Notes under the pieces: generated by a model
What the model saw: the letters and a program-made list of their open reading frames with translations, nothing else
Told to the model about the DNA's origin: nothing
Databases searched by the model: none
Program-made: the position numbers and the translations under genes
In this document: piece by piece, positions 1-10,847 of the stretch
Layout of the letters: each line of letters begins with the position of its first letter
Position numbering within the stretch: position 1 is the first letter of the stretch
Source of the DNA: Rhipicephalus microplus
Taxonomy: Eukaryota > Arthropoda > Arachnida > Ixodida > Ixodidae
Direction of reading: 5' to 3'
DNA: 64,000 nucleotides
Assembly (NCBI RefSeq): GCF_043290135.1
Contig: NC_134702.1
Coordinates: 88,808,817-88,872,816, forward strand

Positions 1-1340
1 TTGTTTTATATTCTTAAGCACCGTCCTATAAACTGCGTTCTCTTTTATACCCTTAGAAAGAGAGGCCCTAAGGCTTGGACTACCGATATTATTATAGACA
101 ATAATGGCCTCTATTCAGAAGCAAAGTCACCCTCTGGCTGGTGGAGTGCAAGCATTCTCATAAATTATCAATCTATGATAAACCTAAAAACGATTTTTAT
201 GAATCAGCGAGACTTATTTTTTTTTCTATCTTATTGGCCTCGGTTTCATACACCGCAGCTGAGCTACGTACAAGCACTTATTGAACCAGTCGATGTTAAA
301 GTAAACGAATTTCCTTCCATTGGTAATGAAAGACAGTACCTCTAAGTGATTTTGACTATATGTAGCCCAATTATTCGAACAAAGTTGCCTTACCGGTTTC
401 TACGTGGGGCTCAGCCAGATGCGGACCCTGTCACCTTACGCCGAATAAAAACAAAGTTATTTTCCTTTGTTTCTTCCTTACCAGGTGGTAAATAAGCTTT
501 TACAGAGGCGTTTAGTTAGGATAAATACAAAAATAATTATCAGGTGCCCCAGAATATGAGGCAAAATGCAGAATTGGTATCATCTTCGAGACCTACAATT
601 AGTCATTTTCAATACAGCACTTGCCAATATTTTCTCATAATTTTTCGACTGAATTTCTGGCGGTTATAATAGCATTAGAAAGCTCCCCATCAACATCAAG
701 TATGGCCATATATATTTACAGAATCTTTATCTTTGTGCTCAGCATAGCCCCCAAAAAGCGACTCTGATTTATCACGTAGTTTTCATTTTCTGGTCCCTAT
801 ACACGTAAGTGTAACCAGGTTATTCTGGGTACCAAGCCACAAAGAGATAAAAACGAATGAAATCGCGCACGCTCTGGCGAAAGCTACTCTCTGTGTTCCG
901 CAATTCTCAATTATACGGACAACTATGTTCATAAATCGCGACAGATTTAGAAGGCATGCCAAAATGCAAGACACTCAAAAAACATCAATCGCTCATATAT
1001 CCGTGTTTCAACACCTCATGTTTCCTTGGCGTAGGAGCTTCTATTCAACACGACAAAAGGCGGTTATCTTTACAAAATCTCACTGTCGCTTTCAAAAATT
1101 AAAGTATTATATGCCCACAGGTGAACTGGCTCCGTCCCCACGTTGCTCGTTTTACTACGATGGGAAAAGAATTCAGCACATTTTCTTATCACGAAACCGG
1201 TTCAATTTTTTGATGAGAAAATTTTCCAAAACGGTGTTCAATTGTGTTATATTGGAAGTAAAGTTTCAAATATTCCATCCTTGGGAGCATTAGGTCCTTG
1301 TAGATCTCTGTTCTTCGGTACAGAAATAATTAAATGAATC
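1..1340 (+). pseudogene. Degraded RNase H-bearing non-LTR retrotransposon, 3' part
   Basis: This is the ruined tail of an ORF2 protein (reverse transcriptase, then RNase H). Around 1-200 one reads the post-RT region with the RKRGPKAW stretch that aligns with the copy at 13.3-13.45 kb. At 783-905 a frame reads TRLFWVPSHKEIKTNEIAHA, the C-terminal RNase H signature of I-type LINEs. From 920 to 1300 comes the region before the terminal zinc-binding motif. Frames change repeatedly and stops are frequent, so nothing is expressible as a whole. The 5' part lies beyond the window edge. The minus-strand copy at 12150-14600 is its duplicate. Confidence 0.7.
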
Positions 1341-1556
1341 AGGGTGGCTTTCATCGTGATTAGCATCATTATTTATTTCAATTATTGTGTATAACTTGTC
1401 ACACAAATATTATGTGATCACTTTATTATGAATAACTCCATTCTTGGTCAATACCTCATAGTGGGTAGGAGCCATTGTATAGTATCACCATCAGCGCAAA
1501 CGGCCACCAGATTGCAGCGGCGTCCGCTCACAGCTACCGCCGCCCCTTATTCCGCC

Positions 1557-2369
1557 ATCGACGAATCTCGGCAAATTGCAGCTACGTGAAATTTGGAGAC
1601 CGCGTTGGCCCAGCCCAAGCAGCCATCGGGGCAGTGTCTACTGAGACTCAACCATGACCTCAAGAACATCATTGACAACCCTGTGCCAGGAATCTTCGTC
1701 GAGCCCGAAAAAGGCAACGTCACCTACGTCCACGCCGTCATCGTGGGACCCGACAACACGCCGTGCCAGAGAGGCTTGTTCCATTTCGTGCTCATGTTCC
1801 CCCTTGACAACCCAGCCTGTCCACCTCAGGTACGCCTCATGACGACAGACGGCGGAAGGGTGCGCTTCAACCGGAAACTGTACAGCAGTGGGCTCGTCTC
1901 GCTCAGCATTCTGGGCACGTTTCACGGCCCCTCGTGGAACCCGGAGATGACCATCCAGACGGTGCTGGTTTCGATCCAGTCATTGGTCATTGAGCACGCT
2001 TTGGCCAACGTATCTGCAATGGGACGGGAGATCGAAACTTGGCTTGACAAGACGACCGGTTACAACGCCAAATCGCGCTTCCAGACCCTATGGGTCACGA
2101 TTTGCGACGCACTTGAAGCTTGCCTTCTCGGAAACTTGTCGTACCCGCAGGTCCTGCAGCAGGCTGTGATGAAGCATTTTGTAGAACAATATGCCAAGTA
2201 CGAAAGGGCAGTCTGCTCCAAACTTGTCGATGACTCTAGCGTGGATGAATCTCAGCAGTACGGAGTGCTGCTCGAGCGACTGCAGGACTTGTATGGTCGA
2301 ATACTGCAGAGGAACGCTACAATGTATAAAATGTGGCCATGTGAACAGAAGGGCATCATGAACTACTAA
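1557..2369 (+). pseudogene. UBE2Z-like ubiquitin-conjugating enzyme, copy 1, 5' end broken
   Basis: Homologue of E2 Z (UBE2Z/USE1), the large E2 that in animals is charged by UBA6. By comparison with copy 2, the codon matching its ATG is ATC (1557-1559) and codon 11 is TGA (1587-1589). The frame is then open for 258 codons to TAA at 2367. The E2 core is clear: PGIFVEPEKGNVTYVHAVI, the FPLDNPACPPQVRLMTT strand-loop region and GTFHGPSWNPEMT after the active-site loop. The catalytic Cys position is Ser (TCG, 1899-1901), and the NPN triplet standing for HPN has become N-R-K. The C-terminal helical region ends in GIMNY. No introns are seen, suggesting a retrocopy ancestor. AATAAA lies at 2477-2482. 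The first in-frame ATG (1794) would remove much of the fold, so this is probably a pseudogene. Confidence 0.75.
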
Positions 2370-2695
2370 GGCTCATGGAGACTTTTTTGGAGCATACTAG
2401 ATAGCTGTGCGATAGTGCGGGATCACAGGCTTACATTTCGCGCCCACACTAGGAGAATATTAGGTAGCAAACAGTTAATAAACCAGTGGCGTACCCAGAA
2501 ATTATTTTTGTGGGGGGGAGGGGGGTCACACTGACCCGAAAGGAGAAAGGAGGGTGGAGCAGGCTGATGCCCGAGTCCCCCTCCACCTCCTAAACTCCCG
2601 GTCCCAGTGACGTGACTATCACCGGTACTTTAGGCAGAAGTGTATATGTTTATCAAAGTCTTGAGACTGCCTCGCCCCAGGCGTGGGGGCGAGGC

Positions 2696-2780
2696 AGTAA
2701 AACCTGGGCCTCGACACAGGCTTTACACTACCTTGTGAAATACTGCAATAGTAATGCGCAGTACAAGCAGACGATATATC
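2696..2780 (+). repeat. Short fragment shared with repeat block C
   Basis: The stretch around GTGAAATACTGCAATAGTAA followed by GCGCAGTACAAGCA matches 25498-25532 in block C almost exactly, and more loosely about 20655-20690 in block B. It marks the junction between the inverted-duplication arm and the LINE that follows. Confidence 0.6.
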
Positions 2781-4515
2781 GTCTGCATGTTTATGCACAC
2801 GATATCGCATTTTCTGCGATGGCAGATAACAATCAGACCTTATATGAACGGCTGTAGACTTACCTTAATATATTGGAGAGCTGGCTCGATGGCAACTGCT
2901 TTCTACTTAATCCGGTGTAAATGTGCCCTTTTTGTTTTCCCGCTGCAATACCCTGTGATCATCTCTCTGTCTTACCATCATGAAGATATACCACAGGTGG
3001 AATCTGTTAAATACCTTGGAGTAATTTATCACACATCGCTTAACAGGTGACCTCATATTGAATATATTGCCGGAAAAGGTGTGCGGGCCATTGTCATATT
3101 ACGTAGGCTAAGCAACTACCGCAAAGGTATGAGAAGAGACACATTGGTAATGATATATTGCATGTACGTTCGTCCTATTTTTGAATTTGGTTGTGTGCTC
3201 TTCTCTGGAGTTCCAGCTTACAAGTTGCGGCCCCTTACTCTTCTGGAAAGAGAAGCTTCGCGCTCATGCCTTGGCCTTCCCAAAACAGTTACCAACAATG
3301 TGTTGTATCTCGAATCGAGGGTCTCTCCGCTTTCTTGTAGAATTCGCCTTCTGACTGTTCAGACATTCTTAAGAATTTATGAATCACCATTGCGACATTC
3401 AAAAACAGCCTTTATTTCCACCCGGAATCATTTTTTGCTTCTAGATGGCCGTGATTTCACACCCCACAAATTATATTTGTGCAAAATTTACTGGAGCCTC
3501 TAAACGTATTTATATGCGACATCATGCCGAGTCTTGATAATTCAGCCCTGGTCGAAATTCAATTCGACGACATTTTTCTGAATAATGCCAAATTACTTCC
3601 CCATACTATTTTGGATGGTTTACTGCAAGATCACCTGCGTCGTATTAAACGGACGTTATTATTGCTATAGGCGCATCGCAATATGACGAAAAGTCAGGGG
3701 TTGGTATTTTCAGCCGGATTTTAAATTGGATTTATTTCCTTCGACTACAGGAGTTCATACCCGTTTTTGTGGCTGAGTTTCTGCAGTAGGGCTCGCCTTG
3801 CGCAAGTTAGTTACAGCAATTACATGAGCTTTCATAATAACAGATACCCTATCTCTCTGTGCGGCACTTTCTGTTGGTGCTGATAAGCACGTAACAAAGG
3901 TGTTCCGTGCGCTAGTACCTGCGCATTTGAGAAAAGTACGATTAGTTTGGGTGCCTGGGCATAAAGGTTTGTTTCTAAATGAAATATCTGATTCCTTAGC
4001 TATGTCGTCCATCAGCGAACCAATTCTAACGCTCTGTCCATCATCCGCTTATGTGACGGCTGCTCGATTCCGCAGACGTACGCTTATAGAAGCCTTTGAA
4101 GGTTCAGCACTAACAAACTCTACAAAATATCGCCATTTATTATATCCTTGGCGAAGAGACTTTTGCTGCACTCGAAAACATGAAACTTCTATCACAAAGC
4201 TGCGTTGCCAAGTACCAAATCTAAATTTCTATAAACACAGGTCTGCTCAGGCACCTTCGCCACTGTGCGCATTCTGTGATGAACTGGAAACAATTGATCA
4301 TTTCTTTTGACCTGCAGGCGGTTTAACACACTACGAAAAACCCTTTCAGAAATTCCTTTACGTGCTATTGCTATGGACTTATCTGTGCCTTTTATTTTCT
4401 CTTTTGGGGCTTCCATTTCTGGTTTCTCTAATGCGACAGTATGCGCGGCCGTCCGGGACTATAATGATAAATCTAATAGGTTGAATATTTACCCGCTTTC
4501 ATTATCCTGACATGT
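2781..4515 (+). pseudogene. Dead RNase H-bearing LINE, RT palm to C-terminus
   Basis: The ORF2 remnant starts at the RT active-site region and runs to the 3' end. The palm motif reads YAHD instead of YADD (about 2793-2805). It is followed by the thumb region with SVKYLGVIYHTSL (about 3003-3041), then the connection region with GMRRDTLVMIYCMYVRPIFE (3132-3190) and NVLYLESR. RNase H is recognisable at 3900-4010 as VWVPGHKGLFLNEISDSLA, then a Cys/His region (PSPLCAFCDELETIDHFF, ending about 4307). A terminal segment GFSNATVCAAVRDY sits at 4415-4460. Several frame changes and stops separate the parts. It is the same family as the LINE in the inverted duplication. Confidence 0.75.
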
Positions 4516-4781
4516 CCACACATTTATATACGTGTAAAATCAGACTATTGCTATATTCTACGAATAAATTCGTTTATGTAAATATTTTTATGCATTACAA
4601 TAAGCACCAAACTTTCCTAGGCTATCGGTAATCTTTCTGTTATACCTCCATTATTCCAAATCTCAACAGTAATCTTCAAAACCACTCGACTCTTGGTTAA
4701 TCTCCAGAGTGGTTATGCGCCACTAACAATAGGTGAACAACAACAACAAGATCAGCATTCCACGTTAGCTCACTCGTCATC

Positions 4782-5255
4782 ATGTTGAAGCCTCTGCAGC
4801 AATTCTTCGACCTGCAGTTCTCAGCAAGTGCTTGTCGCGTCTTTCGCCAGCTCACCACAAGTACGACCGAGGCCTTTTCAGCTCTGCTGTTTGGCGTAAA
4901 GCGTCTTAAAAACAGAAGACAATGCAAGTCTTCACATCGGGACACCGCCCAGCGACACCGCGCTCACATCGGACAGCATCACTGTGGCATCACAACCTCG
5001 AAGCGCAAAGCACAGGGGGACGACGAAGATGTAATGTTTGTGTTTGAAAAGCGCCGTTTCGGACTTGCGGTCTTCCTGCGAAATGCATGCGACATCGTCA
5101 TGCACGGCCGCGAGCATATTCGAAAAGCGCTTCCGCTCCGCACCTGTGCCTTCTTCGCGAAACGCCTTCCGGTCGTGCCCTTGTGTCACCTTTGGCTGTT
5201 GTGCAAGGGCTGCCTTGGGGGCGTCGGTGAGGCAAGTGTTTTGTGCTCCTTTTAG
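4782..5255 (+). pseudogene. Unidentified ORF of repeat block A
   Basis: A 157-codon frame begins at ATG-TTG-AAG-CCT and ends in TAG. The homologous ATG is kept in block C (25941) and block B (21279, ATGATGAAGCC). Block C shares length, frame and stop. In block B the stop is replaced by sense codons, so the ancestor may have been longer. The translation is rich in Cys, Arg and Phe and matches no family I know. Differences between A and C are not obviously concentrated at third positions, which argues against strong coding constraint. The opposite strand is also partly open. Treat as an ORF, not an established gene. Confidence 0.25.
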
Positions 5256-5737
5256 GCTGGTACATGCGCTATCTTCATCTCCTCGGCCTAAGCTACGCCA
5301 AGCATCCGCGGGCACTCAGAAAGCACTTCAACGGCCAGCCTCGTGCATTGATTCGCAGTTTCTTGCCGGTCGACATAATGTCACACTTCCCTCCAGCACC
5401 ATGCGGCGCTGGCTTGCTACTACAAAGCGAGCCGAGGATCACCTATCCTGCTCCTAGAAGTGGCCCGCGAGATCCAGAACGGCTATCTTGAAAAGGCACA
5501 GGCTTCAGGGTCGCCGTGTGTGACTTTTCGTTCCTGGTGGCTTCCTGCAGGATAGGAATGCGCTTTTTCCAGATGCGTATAGCCAATATGTGCAACAGCC
5601 GCTCAAGAAACTCGTAGCACGGACTCACCAAGTCCTTGGTTACATTGAACGGTATATACATATGACAAACATGAGTGTGAGTTATGGTCCGTTGTACAGT
5701 AACAGGTACTGCTTCGAAGAAGGGGTCTATTTTTTGT

Positions 5738-5743
<6 letters not shown>

Positions 5744-5786
<43 letters not shown>
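5744..5786. repeat. (TA)n microsatellite in block A
   Basis: About 21 uninterrupted TA dinucleotides. Blocks B and C lack the expansion at this place, so it arose in copy A. Confidence 0.95.
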
Positions 5787-5789
<3 letters not shown>

Positions 5790-6548
5790 GATAATATTGC
5801 ATTCGCGCCTGATCACTTGGGACGTTAAGCTTGGTTAGATTGCATACTGGGTCCCCAAACAGCTAAGAATGTTTTTGTTCGAAGCAACTTTCATCTTTCC
5901 CTCATCTGCCACGCTTCAAATATATCGGGCAGTAGAGCCCGATATTTCAAGATTTTCATAATTTAGGTGTGGATATCGACAGTGAGAGTGATAAGGTATA
6001 CGGAGGCAAGGGCAGTCGTGATATAAAAAGGTGGCTATCTATGTATAGTGCACCGAAAAAAAGCATTGATGTGCAAGAAAGTCACCGTTACCATTAATGT
6101 GACTACAGCGCGTCAGTGTAACAGTGACACCTAAATAAAATATCCATATTTTAACATGGATATTTAATATAGTCATTCTGTTTGGAAAGACTAACCTGTA
6201 AGGTAAGTGCAGAATCTCTTAGGTCAGCGATGAACGTGACGTAGACAATACATGTCTGTAGAGGATAAGTACATTGTTTATAGAATCTTTGGCCCGACAC
6301 CAGAAGCATATGTTAAAAAATGTGTTGCTAGGAGCCGTGGTCCCGTTCTCAGAAGCCACTGGACAGAATGGATGCACGTATGTAAAAGTACCCCAGCCCA
6401 CCATCGTCATTCAACACTCTTTCATTCCCCTCTCCCCTTTCCAGAGTACTCAAGCCAAAGACTAACATTTCTATTGAAGCATCGCACGATCCGCTTTGAA
6501 CACACAGCCACGCACCTACACGCAAGCGAGCCCCCCCCCACCCCCCCC

Positions 6549-6572
6549 CACACGCACATACACACATACACA

Positions 6573-6623
<51 letters not shown>

Positions 6624-6625
6624 TC
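6549..6625. repeat. (CA)n microsatellite with flanking C-rich tract
   Basis: CA repeats with a few CATA and CAAA interruptions, preceded by poly-C at 6531-6549. Block C has a CA-rich tract at the homologous place (about 27690-27765). Confidence 0.95.
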
Positions 6626-7468
6626 AAGTACGACAGAAAATTCGGCTCATCCACCGAACTTTGCTTGTATGCTGGCTTGTATTCTTGTATGCGAGATATT
6701 ATTTCATGTCTTTACTATGCCCTATTGGCTAAAGGCACACCGAAGATTTGTCTAGCGACGAAGTTACAACACACCCAACCGTGCTGGCCAATCACAGCCT
6801 TACAAAGGCCTACCAAAATACTCATCATATTACTTAACCAGTTAAATAAAATATGGTGGTCTGAACGTAAAGCATCGTACTGAAAAATGTAGTAGGGGCA
6901 GCGGTGGTGCGCACAAGTTTTCTTGTTCAGCGATGTGGCAAGCAGCACAAGAATAAAGACTATAACGTTGAAAAAATATGCGACAAATTAACTATCTATA
7001 TATTTATTTGCGTCCTCTTCGTCCATTTACGTACAGTACTATAGAAAGGTACGCCACAGAGTTTCTTAAGATTAACTAGCGGAGACTCTGGCACTGCGAT
7101 TGTTCAGCGACCGTGGGGGTGGTGGGTAGTACACGCATTTCGCAATTGTTCGTTCTTTCGGTTCTCAAATCGCACTTGTGGCTTCGTTTACTGCCGCGTT
7201 TTGGTTTCGCTTCGAAGAAAACAACGGAAGCTTTTGAGCTTTGTGACCCGATTAGAAAAGGCAAGCCTTAAACAATAAGCTGGTGAAGTGCAACTGCGGA
7301 AAATTTTCTCGTTTTTGTTTTTGTTTTTTGAGGGAACTGCTCCAAGCCCCAAAAACAGACACGGAGCCAGAAGTACGAAGATTATAAAAATTTGTGTACT
7401 GCCCATCATTGCCATGCTCGCTGAAGCACCGTGCGTAGTAGCTCCCATAAATACAAGCGCTAGAGTTC

Positions 7469-7624
7469 TTTCTATATAGTGGTGTGCTCAGATTCGGGTG
7501 CACGTTAAAGAACCCAAGGGGGTCTAAATTTCCGGAGCCCTCCACTACGGCGTCTCTCATAATCATATAGTGGTTTTGGGACGTTAAACCCCGCATATCA
7601 ATCAATCAATCTTTCTATATAGTG
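7469..7624 (+). mobile_element. tRNA-derived SINE (Ruka-type), 5'-truncated, with 13-bp target duplication
   Basis: The 3' body of the tick SINE is present: the GTGCACGTTAAAGAACCC motif, AATTTCCGGAGCCCTCCACT, ACGGCGTCTCTCATAATCAT, then GGGACGTTAAACCCC and a CATATCAATCAATCAATC tail. It is flanked by perfect direct repeats TTTCTATATAGTG at 7469-7481 and 7612-7624. The tRNA-like head is missing. The paralogous block tail at 55.1 kb reads straight through the target, giving an empty site. Confidence 0.9.
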
Positions 7625-8160
7625 TATATTTAGGAACCTCTTTGTGGTACACTAGCGATTTCTGCAACTAGCGACATAACGCACAACAAGAAATGCACAC
7701 AATAAAGAAACATAGCTGAACATACCATGGGAAATGGAAAACGATACACCTAGTAACCATAAGTTTTTTTTACAAGAAATGAAATAATACCTGTGCAAGC
7801 AATGTGCTGCAGACACTTGTCATAGCGGAATACTGTTGATTACCTTTTTCAATTGACACAAAGGTTATCCTGCGCATTACCTGTCATAATATATGCCGCA
7901 TATGTTGTCAGACATTTGCGCGATTTGTTACATGCAAACTTGAGTTGTTGCATTGCTGTTCACAACTTCCATGTCCACGAACCACCTCTGCAAGTGAAAG
8001 CTATCACCGAAAAGCAACGAGTAGGCAACGGTAGAGAACGAAAGCATTCTGCCGTGGTGTGAGAGTGATTTTCAGCAATATATCTCAATCAGTTGAACTT
8101 GAGCACTTACTGCTGGACGAAAAGTAGCGCGTGCTGATTTTACCAAAGCGGTCTTTTTTA
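7625..8160. other. Intergenic, no gene seen
   Basis: AT-rich unique-looking DNA. Only short frames without recognisable motifs are present. Confidence 0.6.
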
Positions 8161-8162
8161 CT

Positions 8163-8375
8163 ACCCGCCATGGTGGTCCAACGGTTGTGGTTCTCTATTG
8201 CTGACTCAAATTCTTGTCGTATTTCGATGTAGGCAGGAAGGCTCGAAGTCCCTGCACTTTGATACAGGTGCATGCTAGAGACCCAAAGTGGTAAAATTTA
8301 TGGAGCGCCCCACTACGGCATCTCTTATAATCATATTGTGGTTTTCGGATGTTTATCCTCATCCAATTGATCATT
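8163..8375 (+). mobile_element. Degenerate tRNA-derived SINE
   Basis: The start CCGCCATGGTGGTCCAACGG resembles the tRNA-like head of the SINE. Further on are TTTATGGAGCGCCCCACTAC and GGCATCTCTTATAATCATAT, matching its 3' body. Many substitutions and small indels make it an old copy. No target duplication is visible. Confidence 0.7.
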
Positions 8376-8389
8376 AACAACTATGTTTT

Positions 8390-10845
8390 CAAGGCTGTTT
8401 GGAAAATTTCAATCCCAGAACAACGTCAGTTAACTTTTTTTCCTTGAGTTTGAGCAGGCACCTATGGTTGATACTACACTTTTCAGCTGAAGATGCCTCT
8501 ACGTTCCCGGTAAAAAACACAGAGAATAGGCAGTTATGGTTTACCGATAGCGTGATAGTGAATGTTAAGAAAATGATGTTACCGTGCAGCAATTTTTCGT
8601 TGCGGGCAGCGTCTCATAAGTAAGTGGGATAGCGTTTACCTGGTGTACGTGCCTCAGCTATTGAATGTTTGAGAATTAAGAAAGACGGAAAGGAAAAGAA
8701 ACCGTGATTGTCTGGTTGTGCTTTGGCACCAAGCATTTTGGGAATCTTATTTCAGTGATACTGAGAATAAATAAATATGAACCATGCACCAAATCCAAAA
8801 AACAATTGTTGCCGATTTGTTTACATCGATCTTGCAGTCAGGCCTAGATCATTTCAAAATAGGAATCTATCTTGAAAACTACACTACCTTATTCGTAATA
8901 CTCAGTCATCGAAGCTAACTGAATGCAAGCGAACCTACTTTAAACAGTCGTTTGCTGCGAACAAAGTGAATCTTTCTACAACTACACGCCAACTTACTTC
9001 GAAGCGGGCGTCCGGGAGCGTCGCGTTGTTTTACGTACACTATGTATACCAACGCTAACATGGTAAGGTTCAAGCGAAAAAGCAGCTGCGCGCGTGCTAA
9101 TCGGTACGGGCAACGTACGTATTTGCACATGTACTTTTCGATCCCGTTATCACGATTCGCCGGGTATCCAGGTAAGCCCGGTGTACTATCACTGTCTTAT
9201 TTTTCCGGGCGGACTTGTATTTTATGGTGAATGTTCAAAAGAGCGATGCCAACCAATCTTTCATTTGTTGTTGTAGCTCTCAGGTCTAATTTTTGGTGGT
9301 ATTATCAGCAATGAAAAAAGAGCGTTCCGCTTCAGCTATGCTAATGAGCAGGGTCGCCAGAATCTTTAGCAGACGGTGTACGTTTGGGAACAATATCTCT
9401 TGGCAATTGTCAACCTTATGCATCGCAGACATGTTAAGGTTTCTCACTTCTCTCGCTTCTTTTTCGCAGCCCGTATGCTACCAAGTCGCCTTACAAACCC
9501 AAAGTTGAGATATTGTTCGACTAGACGTCAGAAAACTCCTCGGTAGTGGGAAGAGTGGCAGATTCAAAAGTAGGGAAAAAAGGGAAATACTGGGGAAAAA
9601 AGGAAAGGGACAGAAGGGAAAAAGCATCTTCAAGGGGTGCCGATGCATTGTAAAACGCTCACAGAACTGACCTAGCAATGAAATTACAGCGACTCGCATC
9701 AGAATGCAGGAAACAGACAAGCGACAGGCAGAGATGGTGCACATTACCGCGTAATTAATTGAACAAGTTGCATGCGCTGGCAGTTGTTGCGAAATTGTCG
9801 TCAGAGTTCACGCGTTCTGAGAATTTGATTATGGTGCACTATGCTCTAAACGAAACCGGAGTTCATTCCTTCGTCACTAGTGAACCGATCACTCAAGATT
9901 TTGTGTGGAACGAGGCTGTCTTTCTTCACGCCAGCATAAGTGCGGTAAACATGAATGCCTGTGCTAGTTAAAACAGTGTATACATGGCATATCAATACTG
10001 CACGGCGATATGCATATATGTACAGCTTTGAACATGTTAACCTAAAGAAAAATGATGGCAGCACGCTTGCTAAGAACAGAAGACTCTTTGCCGCAACGCA
10101 GGCGTTTTGAAGAGCAGAGCGACTGGAGTTATGAAACACAAAACAAAAAAGAGAACACCATACGTTTTTGCGCGTATATAAGTTTACTGGTGGGTACACG
10201 CAGCGAAAGAGCTATTTCTTGGTGAGTATGCATAGTCTGGTCCATGATGCATTTTCGTTTGAGACTACGTAAACATTTCTCAACAATGATTACCTTGCGC
10301 TAACAGATTGCACGACATTACCTCTACACTTGGAGTGCTTCATTGCTATCAAAAAACACAGGGAACCCTAATGTCAAGCAATGTTGCGAGAATTTCTACC
10401 CGAAAAATAACGCATGCGAAATCAAGTTGCCAACGTGCTGCATAACTTAAAAAATGAATTCCTATTGCGTATTGCAAGCATGCTTGCACTTACGCAGTAA
10501 AGTAAGAAATGTTGACTAAGAGCTTTCAATGCGTCAGGGCTGCTTCGCATATAGAGCTTAAAACTAAAACTATTCTTATAGGCATGCAGTTACAAACATC
10601 GACCGTAAAAAATCGCTCAGGAAATAAGCGAAAGCGAAAAGCCAGTTATCAGTGTGCAAAAACCTGCTGCGTTTGCATCTCACTTCACATGAAGCGGAGC
10701 CATCATCGACTTGAAAGAATGCTCAAGTACACGTCACGATGATTCGTTTTCGGAGTCTAGTTCATAAATGTTGGCCATGTATCTGTCGTTTACTGCATTT
10801 TACAGCGATTACTTTACTTTTAATATTTGCTTACTCCTTCTCTCT
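8390..10845. other. No recognisable gene (spacer of the inverted duplication)
   Basis: AT-rich DNA with scattered short frames. A good donor-like site (CAG/GTAAGC, 9170-9176) follows a 43-codon frame, but no acceptor or partner exon could be paired with it. A purine-rich tract lies at 9560-9630. Confidence 0.5.
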
Positions 10846-10847
10846 TC

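Larger units (their letters stand above)
1..2695 (+). repeat. Left arm of a large inverted duplication
   Basis: The sequence from the window start to about 2695 is matched, in reverse complement, by about 10848-13463. Matching landmarks in the same order are the LINE tail, the stretch ending in GGGGCTCAGCCAGATGCGG, the UBE2Z-like gene, its AATAAA and a GTGACGTGAC-ATCACCGGTA segment. The arms differ by many substitutions and by indels outside the E2 reading frame, so the duplication is old. The spacer is about 8.15 kb. The true outer end of this arm is outside the window. Confidence 0.8.
4590..7470 (+). repeat. Repeat block A (family A/B/C, unknown nature)
   Basis: This block is collinear with 25920-28560 (block C) and, up to about 6440, with 21090-22920 (block B). 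It contains an unidentified reading frame, a (TA)n tract, a CA microsatellite, and a conserved tail beginning near 7076 (GGAGACTCTGGCACTGCGAT). The tail recurs at 28200 and 54726. I do not recognise the family. It may be a low-copy duplicated locus or a large uncharacterised transposable element. Confidence 0.65.

Noticed and set aside
9042..9176. Possible exon ending at a perfect CAG/GTAAGC donor
   Set aside because: No acceptor, signal peptide or partner exon. A single donor match is expected by chance in 64 kb.
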